This document shows positions 9,027 to 17,192 of a stretch of 64,000 bases of DNA, in pieces. Below the pieces are notes generated by a model. That model was not told the DNA's origin. It ran no database searches and saw nothing but the letters and a program-made list of their open reading frames with translations. Source of the DNA: Duganella sp. 1224 (GTDB lineage: Bacteria > Pseudomonadota > Gammaproteobacteria > Burkholderiales > Burkholderiaceae_D); the NCBI RefSeq assembly GCF_013408245.1, contig NZ_JACBYS010000004.1, positions 275,538-339,537 on the forward strand. Direction: 5' to 3'. Both the position numbers and the translations under genes were made by a program. Numbering within the stretch: the first letter of the stretch is position 1; the number at the start of each line of letters is the position of its first letter.

Positions 9027-9055
9027 AGTGTAGGTTGTGCAGCAGGCTGTGTAAA
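9027..9055 (-). promoter_or_regulatory. Sigma70-type promoter of the SDR operon
   Basis: On the minus strand there is a -35 TTTACA (9050-9055), a 17-bp spacer and a -10 TACACT (9027-9032). Transcription would start near 9020, about 30 bases before the SDR start codon. The operator-like block at 9061-9095 lies immediately upstream of the -35, the usual position for a LysR-type activator. Confidence 0.6.
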
Positions 9056-9060
9056 TTGGG

Positions 9061-9095
9061 AGAAAGTGGAATCACTATCCATGTGGATGTACAAT
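9061..9095 (-). promoter_or_regulatory. Predicted LysR operator, copy 1
   Basis: On the plus strand the block reads AGAAAGTGGAATCACTATCC followed by ATG and, after six bases, TACAAT. The same arrangement recurs at 11091-11125 upstream of the alpha/beta hydrolase, at almost the same distance from the start codon (73 versus 67 bases) and in the same orientation. It includes an ATCCATGTGGAT dyad. It lies between the SDR operon and the divergent LysR gene, so that regulator is the obvious candidate to bind it. Confidence 0.55.
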
Positions 9096-9121
9096 AAATG
9101 CTTTCTGACCGGGGAGCATGC

Positions 9122-10051
9122 ATGGATCAATTACTCGCGTTGCGCATATTCGTACGGATCGCCGAGGCCGGCACCTTCGGCAAGGCGGCCGACCAGCTCA
9201 ACATGCCGCGCTCGACCGCCAGCAAGCTGCTGCAGGACCTCGAGGACCATCTGGGCACGCGGCTGATCCACCGCACCACGCGCACCATCACCGTCACGCC
9301 GGAGGGCGCGCAGTACTACGAGCGCGCGCGCCGCCTGCTGGGCGACCTGGAGGACATGGACACAGCCACGCGCCAGACGCGTGCCCAGCCCAAGGGCCGG
9401 CTGCGCATCGACATCGGCTCGATCCACGCCAACCAGTTGCTGCTGCCGGCGCTGCCGCGCTTCCAGGCGGCCTACCCGGACATCGAGCTGCGGGTGGGCG
9501 TCAGCGACCGTCCCACCGACCTGATCAGCGAAGGCATCGACTGCGTGATCCGTGGCGGCGCGCTGGCCGACACCACGCTGATCGCGCGCAAGCTGTGCGA
9601 GATGGAGTTTGTCACCTGCTGCCACGCCTCGTACATCGAGCAGCACGGGCGGCCGTCGCGGCCCGAGGACATCGAGCAGCACCACCGCATCGTCGGCTAT
9701 TTTTCCTCGCTGACCGGCAAGGTGTTTCCGCTGCGCTTCACGCGCGGCGAGCAGAGCGTGGAGATCCACGGCCACGCGGCGGTGGCGGTCAACGAGAGCA
9801 CCGCGCACCTGAGCGCGCTGACCACCGGCATGGGCATCGGCCAGACCTTCCGCTGGTTCGTGCGCGACATGATCGAGCGCGGCGACATGGTGGCGCTGCT
9901 GGAGGACTGGCAGCCGCCGCGCCACCCGCTGTACATCATGTACCCGCCCAACCGCCACCTGAACGCCACGGTGCGGGTGTTTGTCGACTGGGCGGTGCAG
10001 CTGTTCGCGGCGGTCGACGACCGCGCGCTGGCTAGCGCAGGAAGTCGTTGA
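9122..10051 (+). CDS. LysR-family transcriptional regulator
   Basis: This 309-residue regulator has an N-terminal winged helix-turn-helix (residues 1-60, with AGTFGKAADQLNMPRSTASK) and a periplasmic-binding-protein-like effector domain from about 90. The wHTH is followed by TPEGAQYYERARRLL, the family linker helix. ATG 9122 (MDQLLALRIFV) fits the family start better than the in-frame ATG at 9098. It is divergent from the SDR operon with a 133-bp intergenic region that holds the operator and promoter, the classic layout for regulator and target. Its last 20 bases overlap the convergent hydrolase gene. The inducer is unknown; an epoxide, aldehyde or quinone would fit the target genes. Confidence 0.9.
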   Translation: MDQLLALRIFVRIAEAGTFGKAADQLNMPRSTASKLLQDLEDHLGTRLIHRTTRTITVTPEGAQYYERARRLLGDLEDMDTATRQTRAQPKGRLRIDIGSIHANQLLLPALPRFQAAYPDIELRVGVSDRPTDLISEGIDCVIRGGALADTTLIARKLCEMEFVTCCHASYIEQHGRPSRPEDIEQHHRIVGYFSSLTGKVFPLRFTRGEQSVEIHGHAAVAVNESTAHLSALTTGMGIGQTFRWFVRDMIERGDMVALLEDWQPPRHPLYIMYPPNRHLNATVRVFVDWAVQLFAAVDDRALASAGSR

Positions 10052-11024
10052 GGTAGCGCGCCAGCTTGTCCGGCTGCTCATCCGGGATGAAGTGGCCGCT
10101 GTCGGCGAACTTGACCACCTGGTGGTTGGTGCTCTTGTTGGCCAGCGTGGCCTTCAGCCATTCGTAGCCGGGGCCGCCGATGGCCAGCACCGGCATGGTG
10201 ATCGGCGCATACTGTTCATTGTCCAGGATGTCCTGCGGGAAGGCCTGGTACCAGCCGTCGCCGGCGCGGATGGCGTCGCGGCGGTCGTAGGCGGCGGCGT
10301 AGACGGCGCGGTCCAGCAGGTCCATTTTGCTTTCGTCCTGCATCAGGTAGCGGAACATCCACGCCTGCAGCAGCCAGGAGCGGCCCTCCAGCAGCTCTTC
10401 CGGCAGGCCCTTGACCTGGTGGAAGGCGAACCACCAGACGTAGGCGTGCTTCTCGTCCAGCCGGTCGCTGAAGGTGCCGGCTGCCGGCAGCAGCGGCCAG
10501 GTGGCCAGGCCGGCGTCCGGCGGCGCCACGTCCAGCAGCACCAGCTTGTTGGTGGCCTGCGGGAAGCGGGCGGCGTAGCTGTAGGCGACCATCGAGCCGA
10601 TGTCGTGGCCGACGATGTCGGCCTTCGTATAGCCGAGTTCGACCAGCAGTTCGTGGATGTCGCCGGCCATGGTTTTTTTCTCGTAGCCGCCGGCCGGCTT
10701 GTCGGAGCTGCCCATGCCGCGCAGGTCGACCGCGATCACCGTGTGATGTTTGGCCAGCGCCGGCATGATCTTGTGGAACGACCACCAGGTTTGCGGCCAG
10801 CCCGGCAGCAGCACCAGCGGCGGGCCCTCGCCGCCGATCACGTAATGCAGGCGCACGCCGTTGACCAGCGCCTCGCTGTTGCGAAAACCGGGCAGGTGCC
10901 TGACCAGCGCGGCGTCGGTGAGCTGCGCGGCCGGCACGTCCGGCCGGACCGGCGCCGCGCCGGCCGCGCCGGCCGCCAGCAGGGCCGCCGCCAGCGTGGC
11001 GGCCCGCACAAGTTGTTTCAGCAT
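10032..11024 (-). CDS. Secreted alpha/beta hydrolase, epoxide hydrolase-like (Cif-type)
   Basis: 330 residues with a Sec signal peptide (positively charged start, Ala/Leu core, cleavage near AGAAP at about 24). The mature domain shows LPGWPQTWWSFHK (oxyanion region), DLRGMGSSDKP and VGHDIGSMVAY, whose Asp is the expected nucleophile, plus a C-terminal SGHFIPDEQP with the catalytic His. This set matches secreted epoxide hydrolases related to Cif and to haloalkane dehalogenases. It is a different subfamily from the two EHN-type enzymes nearby. It is transcribed alone, ahead of an operator and promoter like those of the SDR operon, and converges with the LysR gene. Confidence 0.88.
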   Translation of the reverse strand: MLKQLVRAATLAAALLAAGAAGAAPVRPDVPAAQLTDAALVRHLPGFRNSEALVNGVRLHYVIGGEGPPLVLLPGWPQTWWSFHKIMPALAKHHTVIAVDLRGMGSSDKPAGGYEKKTMAGDIHELLVELGYTKADIVGHDIGSMVAYSYAARFPQATNKLVLLDVAPPDAGLATWPLLPAAGTFSDRLDEKHAYVWWFAFHQVKGLPEELLEGRSWLLQAWMFRYLMQDESKMDLLDRAVYAAAYDRRDAIRAGDGWYQAFPQDILDNEQYAPITMPVLAIGGPGYEWLKATLANKSTNHQVVKFADSGHFIPDEQPDKLARYLNDFLR

Positions 11025-11057
11025 GGTGTTCCCCTCAGTGTGGATGGATGAGGGGGC

Positions 11058-11125
11058 AGTCTAGGCCGGCCGTCGCCGCCTGCCATCGGCAGAAAGTCGG
11101 GCCACTATCCATGGCCTTGCACAAT
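11058..11125 (-). promoter_or_regulatory. Promoter and predicted LysR operator, copy 2
   Basis: On the minus strand there is a -10 TAGACT (11058-11063), a 17-bp spacer and a poor -35 ATGGCA (11081-11086). Just upstream of it (11091-11125) is the block AGAAAGTCGGGCCACTATCC, then ATG and, after six bases, CACAAT, matching the site at 9061-9095. The weak -35 next to an operator suggests activator dependence. The upstream end of the operator abuts the last codons of the sensor kinase gene. Confidence 0.55.
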
Positions 11126-11127
11126 CG

Positions 11128-14082
11128 TCAGGCCTCGGCGTAGGCGCGGCGCGCTGGCAGCCGCAGCGTGATGGTGGTGCCGCGCCCCATCTCGCTGCGG
11201 ATGTCCAGCGTGCCGCCGGCTTCGGCCGCGCGCTCGCGCATGCCGGTCAGGCCGAAGTGGCCGGGACGGTGGCCGCGCGCGTAGACCTCGGCGCTCATGC
11301 CGCAGCCATGGTCGCTGACCTGCAGCGTGAACTGGCGCGCGGCGTAGTCCAGCTCCACCGTCACCTGTTCGCTGCGGGCGTGGCGGAAGGCGTTCAGCAT
11401 CGCTTCGCGGCCGATGGCGTAGGCCTCGGCGGCGGCGGCGCCCAGCAGCGGCTGCGGCGTGCCGTTGACCGCCAGCGTGAAGCGCGTGTGGTAGCGCGGC
11501 GCAAAGATGTGGCCGATGGCGGTCAGCGCGGTTTCCAGGTCGCCGCCCAGCTCGTGGTTCAGGCGCAGCGCCAGCACCTGCTCGCGGCCCTCGGCCAGCG
11601 CGGTGTCGGCGTGGTCGAGGGCGCGGCGGATCTTGTCGCGCAGCGGATCGGCGGCCGGCAGCTCGTGGCGGATCAGGTCGAACTGCATCATCAGCGCCTG
11701 CACGGTTTGCAGGAAGTGGTCGTGCAGCGTGCGGGCGATGCGCTCGCGCTCGCGCAGCCGCTCGCGCAGGCGGTCGGTCAGGCGCGCGGTCACCAGCGCG
11801 ATGCGCCACCAGTACAGCAGCCCGGCCAGCAGCAACAGCAGCAGCCCGCACAGCAGCTTGAACCACGGCGTCTGCACGAAGGCCGGCTCGATGCGGAAGG
11901 CGAAGCTGGCCGGCGCCGCGCTCCACACGCCGTCCTCGTTGGCGGCCAGCACCTCGAAGCGGTAGTTGCCCGGCCCCAGGTTGGTGTAGATGGCCGAGCG
12001 GCGGGCGCTGGCGTCGCGCCATTCCTGCTCCTGCCCCAGCAGGCGGTAGCGGAAGCGCACCCGCTCGGGAATGCCCAGCACGGCGGCGCTGAACTCCAGC
12101 TCCAGGTTGCTGGTGCGCTGCGGCAGCACCAGGCCGGGCAGGGCGTCGTAGCGGCGCTGGTCGGTGCGCAGCGCCGTCACCTGCGCGCTCGGCGCCTGGG
12201 TGTTGCGCAGGATGTGGGCCGGATCGACCCAGCCGACGCTGGTGGAAGTGGCGTACCACAGCCGCCCGTCCGGCGCCTCGCTCAGCGCCGACAGCGGCCG
12301 CACCTGCGACGGCTTGCCCTCGTGGCCGTCCAGATAGTTGAAGCGGTCCAGCGCGTAGCGGTGGCTGGCCATGCCGGCCGCCAGGGCGGCGCCGGTGATG
12401 CGGGTCAGGCCGTCGGCGCCGTGCAGCCACAGTTCGCCGCCGCGGGTGAACACCAGCGCGGCGGCGGCGCCCAGCGGCTGCCCCTGGGCGTCCAGCGCGG
12501 CGGTGAAGCGCCCGCCCTCCATCACCGCCACGCCCTGGTCGCCGGCCACCCACAGCCGGCCCTGGTGGCTGGCGATGGCGGCCACGTTGCCGACCGCCAG
12601 GCCATCGGCCGGCCCGTACTCGCGCACGGACTGGCCGTCGAACAGCGCCAGCCGGTTGGCCGGATAGCCGAACCAGGCGCGGCCGGGCGCCTCGTTGTAC
12701 AGCGACACCGGCGTGCGCCGCGCCAGCGCCGGGTTGCCGCCGCCGGCCTGCCAGTGGCCGTCCTGGAACAGGTGGGCGCCGTTGTGCACCACCGACACCC
12801 ACATCCGTCCGTGGCCGTCCATCGCCAGCGCCTGCACGTCGTTGCCGCGCAGGCCGGGCGGCAGCGGCCATTCCTTCCAGCGGCCGTTTTCGCCGCGCCA
12901 CAGCGCGGCGTTGTTGGCTAGCCAGACGCTGCCGTCCGGAGCGCGCAGGGTGGCGGTGATGTTGCTGGCCGGGACCGCCAGCTTGCTGCCGTCGGGCCGC
13001 AGGCCGAAGGTGGCCACCAGGTAGTCGCCGTTGGTGCGGTGGTTGCCGATCCAGACGGTGCCGTCGCCACCGGTCTGCACGCTCAGCTGGCGCAGCATGT
13101 TGGGCGGCAGCGGGATGGTGGTCAGGCGCGATTCGCGGATGCGGTCGACGCCGTTTTCGGTGGTCAGCCAGAGGTTGCCCTCGCGGTCGTCCATGGCGTG
13201 GTAGACCTGCTTGCCGCTCAGGCTGTTGAGGCCGGTGAACGGGTAGCTGAGCCGGCCGTCCGGCGCGGCCAGCGCCAGGCCGGCGTCGGTATTGATCCAC
13301 AGCGCGCCGCGCGCGTCGAGGAAGGGATCGGCGCCCGGGTCGCGGGTCGGCAGCGGCAGCGGCGTGACGGTGTCGCCGCGCGACGAATAGCGATAGAACG
13401 CGCGCTGGCGGTCGACCAGCAGGGCGTCGCCGTTGGGCAGCAATTGGTGCGCCTCCATGTGGCGGCCGCCAGCCACCTTGCGGAAGCGGGCGCCGTCCAC
13501 GGTGCTGCGGTACAGGCCGTCCGGATTGTCGACCAGCAGGCTGCCGTCGGGCAGGTCGGTGAAATAGTGGACATTGCCCGGCGGCAGACCGTCGGCCGCG
13601 CCGATGTGGCGCCAGCGCTGGCCGTCGAGGCGGTACAGGCCCTCGCTGGTTGACATCCAGATGCTGCCGTCGCGGGTGCGGGCGATGTGGTAGACGGTGC
13701 GGATCGAGGCGCCGTCGTCGGCGCCGTAGTGGCGCGCGGTGCCCTGGTCGAACACGCTGATGCCGCCGAAGTTGTAGCCCACCCACAGCGCGTTGCCGAC
13801 CGCCAGCACGGCGTTGGTGTTGAGCGAGCGCAGCGGGTTGCTGTCGATCGCCGTCAGCCGCTCGAAGCGCACGCCGTCAAAGCGGTACAGGCCGTCGGTG
13901 GCGGCAAACCACAGCATGCCGCGCGCGTCCTGGGTCATGCCGTAGACGGCAGTGGGGGCGCCGCTCTCGCGGGTCCAAGCCTTGTGCAGCAGGGAGCTTT
14001 GCCAGTAGGGGCGTGGCGGCGGCTCGGCCGCGTGGGCGCACGCGGCCAGCCAGAGGATGGCGGCAAACAGGGAACGGAGCAT
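11128..14082 (-). CDS. Beta-propeller sensor histidine kinase (Reg_prop / Y_Y_Y / HisKA_3)
   Basis: 984 residues. A signal peptide (about 1-18) leads into two-component-regulator propeller repeats (motifs such as GMLWFAATDGLYRFDG, GSIWMSTSEGLYRLDG and GNLWLTTENGVDRI) filling about residues 30-600. A Y_Y_Y Ig-like domain with RFRYRLLGQEQEW follows, then a membrane helix near 745-765 and a HisKA_3 domain with the phospho-His in RIARTLHDHFLQTVQ. The C-terminus is an HATPase (DHGCGM, HFGLTGMRERA). It would sense a periplasmic ligand and phosphorylate the NarL-type regulator encoded divergently at 14218. The propeller layout resembles carbohydrate-sensing kinases, but the ligand is not evident here. 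Confidence 0.92.
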   Translation of the reverse strand: MLRSLFAAILWLAACAHAAEPPPRPYWQSSLLHKAWTRESGAPTAVYGMTQDARGMLWFAATDGLYRFDGVRFERLTAIDSNPLRSLNTNAVLAVGNALWVGYNFGGISVFDQGTARHYGADDGASIRTVYHIARTRDGSIWMSTSEGLYRLDGQRWRHIGAADGLPPGNVHYFTDLPDGSLLVDNPDGLYRSTVDGARFRKVAGGRHMEAHQLLPNGDALLVDRQRAFYRYSSRGDTVTPLPLPTRDPGADPFLDARGALWINTDAGLALAAPDGRLSYPFTGLNSLSGKQVYHAMDDREGNLWLTTENGVDRIRESRLTTIPLPPNMLRQLSVQTGGDGTVWIGNHRTNGDYLVATFGLRPDGSKLAVPASNITATLRAPDGSVWLANNAALWRGENGRWKEWPLPPGLRGNDVQALAMDGHGRMWVSVVHNGAHLFQDGHWQAGGGNPALARRTPVSLYNEAPGRAWFGYPANRLALFDGQSVREYGPADGLAVGNVAAIASHQGRLWVAGDQGVAVMEGGRFTAALDAQGQPLGAAAALVFTRGGELWLHGADGLTRITGAALAAGMASHRYALDRFNYLDGHEGKPSQVRPLSALSEAPDGRLWYATSTSVGWVDPAHILRNTQAPSAQVTALRTDQRRYDALPGLVLPQRTSNLELEFSAAVLGIPERVRFRYRLLGQEQEWRDASARRSAIYTNLGPGNYRFEVLAANEDGVWSAAPASFAFRIEPAFVQTPWFKLLCGLLLLLLAGLLYWWRIALVTARLTDRLRERLRERERIARTLHDHFLQTVQALMMQFDLIRHELPAADPLRDKIRRALDHADTALAEGREQVLALRLNHELGGDLETALTAIGHIFAPRYHTRFTLAVNGTPQPLLGAAAAEAYAIGREAMLNAFRHARSEQVTVELDYAARQFTLQVSDHGCGMSAEVYARGHRPGHFGLTGMRERAAEAGGTLDIRSEMGRGTTITLRLPARRAYAEA

Positions 14083-14217
14083 TGCGTTGTGGATGAAAAA
14101 ATCGCGGAATTATCGATGCTACCTTTTTTTATTCATTTTTCCCTACTCTTAGGAGGAGTTTTTCGATAAAAATTTTGCGATAAAATGGTCATGCCGATGA
14201 AAAAACCGTAAGTAGAT

Positions 14218-14844
14218 ATGGATTTGTCACTGGTCCGCGTGATGATCGCGGACGACCACCCGATGATGCGCGACGGCATCGCCAACACGCTGCTGGCCCA
14301 CGGCGCCTTCGACATCGTCGGCAGCGCCGCCGACGGCGAGCAGGCGCTGGCACTGTACCAGCGGCTGCGGCCCGACGTCGCCTTGATCGACCTGCAGATG
14401 CCGGTCATGGACGGGCTGGAGGCGATCCGCGCCATCCGCGCCCATGATCCCGACGCGCGCCTGATCGTGCTGTCCACGTATTGCGGCGACGCCCGCATCG
14501 CCGCCGCGCTCAAGGCCGGCGCCCGCACCTACCTGATGAAGAATGTCCACGGCGCCGAGTTGGCCGCCACCGTGCGCGAGGTGCACGAGGGCTGGCATGT
14601 GCTGCCCAGCACGGTGCGCCAGGAGATCGCCGCGCAGTACACTGGCAACACGCCATCGTCGCGCGAGCTGGCCGTGCTGCGGCTGGCGTCGGCCGGCAAG
14701 TCCAACCGCGAGATCGCCTCGTCGCTGGTGATCAGCGAGGCCACCGTCAAGGCACACATGAGCACGCTGCTGATGAAGCTGGGCGCGGCCGACCGCGCGC
14801 ACGCGGTGGCGCTGGCCACCAAGCGTGGTTTTATCGAGCTGTAA
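14218..14844 (+). CDS. NarL/FixJ-family response regulator
   Basis: 208 residues. The receiver domain has the acidic pocket IADDHPMMRDG, the phospho-acceptor Asp58 in ALIDLQMPVMDG and a Lys in YLMKN. The C-terminal LuxR-type helix-turn-helix (SRELAVLRLASAGKSNREIA, then ISEATVKAHMSTLLMKLG) binds DNA. It is divergent from the HisKA_3 sensor kinase, 135 bp away, and that kinase class pairs with NarL regulators, so they are very likely partners. Tandem Pho-box half-sites begin four bases after its stop codon and serve the next gene. Confidence 0.92.
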   Translation: MDLSLVRVMIADDHPMMRDGIANTLLAHGAFDIVGSAADGEQALALYQRLRPDVALIDLQMPVMDGLEAIRAIRAHDPDARLIVLSTYCGDARIAAALKAGARTYLMKNVHGAELAATVREVHEGWHVLPSTVRQEIAAQYTGNTPSSRELAVLRLASAGKSNREIASSLVISEATVKAHMSTLLMKLGAADRAHAVALATKRGFIEL

Positions 14845-14847
14845 GCG

Positions 14848-14904
14848 CTGTCATTTTTTTGTAATCCCGGCGTCATTCAGTCGTCATCCCTGGGTTTCTA
14901 TAGT
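14848..14904 (+). promoter_or_regulatory. Tandem Pho boxes and -10 element
   Basis: Four 7-base half-sites are spaced exactly 11 bases apart: CTGTCAT (14848), TTGTAAT (14859), GCGTCAT (14870) and TCGTCAT (14881). The -10 hexamer TATAGT (14899-14904) follows 11 bases after the last one. There is no good -35. This matches the architecture of PhoB-activated promoters, in which PhoB dimers occupy 11-bp direct repeats in place of a -35. It predicts induction of the following catalase-family gene by phosphate starvation. Confidence 0.65.
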
Positions 14905-14935
14905 GAGGTCTGCACTCACTCACCAGGAGAAAATG

Positions 14936-15994
14936 ATGTCAGAGCAACCGGAAAACCTTCACCGCCGCACTACCTTGCTGCAGGCCGCGCGCCTGTCCGT
15001 GGCCGGCACGCTGGCCGTCTCGGGCGCCGGCGCCGCGCTGGCCAGCCCGGCCGCGCCGACCGCCGACCAGGACGCGTCGGCCGAAAAAGCCATCGACACG
15101 CTGGAAGGCACCTATGGCAAGCACCGCGGGCTGCGCCGCAACCACACCAAGGGCATCGGCGCGCAGGGCACGTTCATCGGCAACCCCAAGGTGGCGGCGC
15201 CGTTTTCGCGCTCGCTGCTGTTCTCGGGCAAGCCGATCGCCGTAGTGGCGCGCTTCTCCATCGCCGGCGGCAACCCGGTGGTGGAGGACAAGGAAAAAAG
15301 CACGCGCGGCCTCGGCCTGGAGTTCCGCCTGCCGGACGGCAGCATGCACCACATCACCATGCTGAACACGCCGATGTTCTTCGCCCGCATGCCGGCCACC
15401 TTCATCGCCAAGTTCGCCGCCGTCAAGCCCGATCCGGCCACCGGCAAGCCGGTGCCGTCGGTGGTCAAGCATTTCAACGACACCCATCCGGACGCGGCCG
15501 CGCAGACCCTGTTCCTGACCGAGCACAATCCGCCACCCAGCTATGCCCATAGTGCGTTCTACGGCATCCACACCTTCAAGTTCGTCAACCAGGCCAACCA
15601 GGTGACGCTGGTGCGCTGGCGCTTCGTGCCGCACGACGGCGAAAAGAGCCTGAGCGACGCCGAGATGGCGACGGCGCCGACCGACTTCCTGTACGCGGCG
15701 CTGAGCGAGCGCATCAAGAAGGGGCCGATCAAGTGGGACATGCTGGTGTCGATCGGTGAGCCGGGCGATTCGGAAACCGACCCCACCATCCTGTGGCCGA
15801 AGGAGCGCAAGGAAATCAACGTCGGCACGCTGACGCTGACCTCGATCGCGCCAGCGGAAACGGCGGCCAGCAACCGCATCAACTTCGACCCGCTGGTGAT
15901 GGCCGACGGCATCTTGCCGACCGAGGATCCGATCCTGCTGTTCCGTTCGCCGTCCTACGCCTACTCGTACTCGCGCCGCCAGAGCGAAGGCTGA
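14936..15994 (+). CDS. Catalase-family peroxidase, SrpA-like, probably Tat-exported
   Basis: 352 residues in a compact catalase fold (about 350 residues against 480 or more for typical catalases). The active-site His lies in LRRNHTKGIGAQG near the start of the core, and the proximal haem Tyr is probably in FRSPSYAYSY near the C-terminus. The leader HRRTTLLQAARLSVAG with an Ala-rich stretch resembles a twin-arginine signal, so a periplasmic peroxidase is likely. Two ATGs overlap (14933 and 14936); the second is 6 bases after AGGAG and is chosen. It stands alone behind a fourfold Pho box, so it may protect the cell surface from peroxide during phosphate limitation. Confidence 0.88.
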   Translation: MSEQPENLHRRTTLLQAARLSVAGTLAVSGAGAALASPAAPTADQDASAEKAIDTLEGTYGKHRGLRRNHTKGIGAQGTFIGNPKVAAPFSRSLLFSGKPIAVVARFSIAGGNPVVEDKEKSTRGLGLEFRLPDGSMHHITMLNTPMFFARMPATFIAKFAAVKPDPATGKPVPSVVKHFNDTHPDAAAQTLFLTEHNPPPSYAHSAFYGIHTFKFVNQANQVTLVRWRFVPHDGEKSLSDAEMATAPTDFLYAALSERIKKGPIKWDMLVSIGEPGDSETDPTILWPKERKEINVGTLTLTSIAPAETAASNRINFDPLVMADGILPTEDPILLFRSPSYAYSYSRRQSEG

Positions 15995-16030
15995 GGCCAC
16001 CCCGCAACCTTCAGCGATACACCCGCCTCA

Positions 16031-16084
16031 CCACTTAGGGGTCGGACCCCGCATGGGGTCCGACCCCGCCTGGCCGTGCGGGGT
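16031..16084 (+). repeat. GGGGTC palindromic repeat, family A copy 1
   Basis: The unit starts CCACTTA and then has two 13-base arms, GGGGTCGGACCCC and its reverse complement, around GCAT (16038-16067), followed by GCCTGGCCGTGCGGG. Each arm is itself nearly palindromic. Copies 2 and 3 lie at 36160 and 36368. It fills the gap between two convergent genes and could act as a bidirectional terminator. Confidence 0.85.
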
Positions 16085-16093
16085 CGCGGCCGG

Positions 16094-16393
16094 TCAGGCC
16101 CGCGCCTCCAGCAACTGCACTTCGCGCGCCGCCAGCAGCGGCAGCGCGCGCGTCACCACCAGCGACTGGTAATGCGCCGACTGCCGGTGCGCCTCCAGTG
16201 CCGCCGCGTCGCGATAGTGCTCCAGCAGCAGCAAGCTGTGCGGCGAGTCCACACCCCGGTAGACCTCGTAGCCAAGGCAGCCCGGTTCCGCCAGCGTCTG
16301 CGGCCGCACCTGCGCCAGCAGCGCCAGTACATCGCCGAGCTTGCCGTCCACCGGCTGCCAGCGCGCCACCACGGTGATCACGCCGGCGCTCAT
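16094..16393 (-). CDS. Antibiotic biosynthesis monooxygenase (ABM)-domain protein
   Basis: The 99-residue protein forms a single ABM/YgiN-type ferredoxin-like domain: VITVVARWQPVDGKLGDVLA at the start, then EPGCLGYEVYRG and LLLEHYRDAAALEAHRQSAHY. Such dimeric proteins are cofactor-free quinol or aromatic monooxygenases, or unknown stress proteins. The open frame continues far upstream, but only the part from ATG 16393 has the fold. That ATG overlaps the stop of the DJ-1/PfpI gene by 4 bp, so the two are translationally coupled. The pairing suggests a shared role in handling quinones or reactive carbonyls. Confidence 0.85.
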   Translation of the reverse strand: MSAGVITVVARWQPVDGKLGDVLALLAQVRPQTLAEPGCLGYEVYRGVDSPHSLLLLEHYRDAAALEAHRQSAHYQSLVVTRALPLLAAREVQLLEARA

Positions 16394-17070
16394 TGCGCTG
16401 CCCCTTGCAGTGCCTTGACGATTTCCTTCGCCAGCGCGCCGCCCGAGGCCGGGTTCTGGCCGGTCATCAGGCGGCCATCGACCACCACGTTTTCCTGCCA
16501 CACCGCAGCGGCGGCGTAGTCGGCGCCCTCGGCGCGCAGCGCGGCCTCCAGGTTGAACGGCACGTCGGCCTGCGCGTAACCGGCTTCCTCCTCGTCCGAG
16601 AACGAGGTCAGCTTGCGGCCGTAGACCAGCGGCGTGCCGTCCTCCAGCTTGACGCCGAGCAGGGCGGCCGGGCCGTGGCAGACGGCGGCGACGATCTTGC
16701 CGGCGTTCCAGGCCCGCAGCACGGCAGCCTGGATCTCGGGGTTGCGGGCGATGTCCACCATCGGGCCGAGGCCGCCGGGGAAGAAGATGGCGTCGTAGTC
16801 GCGCACGTCCACCTCGCTCAGCTTGCGGCTGTGGTTCAGGCGGCGGATGGCGGCGCTGTTGCGGAACGCCAGCTGGGCCGGGTCGGCGGCGTCGTAGCCG
16901 TCTTCCGGAATCGCGCCGCCCAGCAGCGAGGCGTACTCCACCGCCACGCCGGCGTGGTCGAACACCTCGTACGGGTGGGCGACTTCGGGGAAGAAATAGC
17001 CGGTGGCGCGCTGGTGCGGGCCGATCTCGGCGGCGTTTGTCAAAATAAACAGTACGTGTTTGGTATTCAT
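16390..17070 (-). CDS. DJ-1/PfpI-family protein, Hsp31/glyoxalase III-like
   Basis: 226 residues of the class I glutamine amidotransferase-like fold. The nucleophile elbow AVCHGPAALL holds the catalytic Cys followed by His. HPYEVFDHAGV near residue 35 and FFPGGLGPM near 97 complete the signature of the Hsp31/YajL-related hydrolase branch, which converts methylglyoxal to lactate or repairs glycated groups. It is divergent from the LysR gene at 17193 with 122 bp between them and overlaps the ABM gene by 4 bp. Control by that LysR regulator is likely from the layout. An exact activity cannot be assigned. Confidence 0.88.
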   Translation of the reverse strand: MNTKHVLFILTNAAEIGPHQRATGYFFPEVAHPYEVFDHAGVAVEYASLLGGAIPEDGYDAADPAQLAFRNSAAIRRLNHSRKLSEVDVRDYDAIFFPGGLGPMVDIARNPEIQAAVLRAWNAGKIVAAVCHGPAALLGVKLEDGTPLVYGRKLTSFSDEEEAGYAQADVPFNLEAALRAEGADYAAAAVWQENVVVDGRLMTGQNPASGGALAKEIVKALQGAAQ

Positions 17071-17192
17071 GGCAAGCTCCTTGGTGGGTTAAGAATCCGC
17101 GCAACGTCGCGGTTGAAATCACTATAGGCGCCTGTAGCCGGCGGGGGTAGATGCTGCTAGCATGACGCAATGTCAAATAAATTAATACAATC

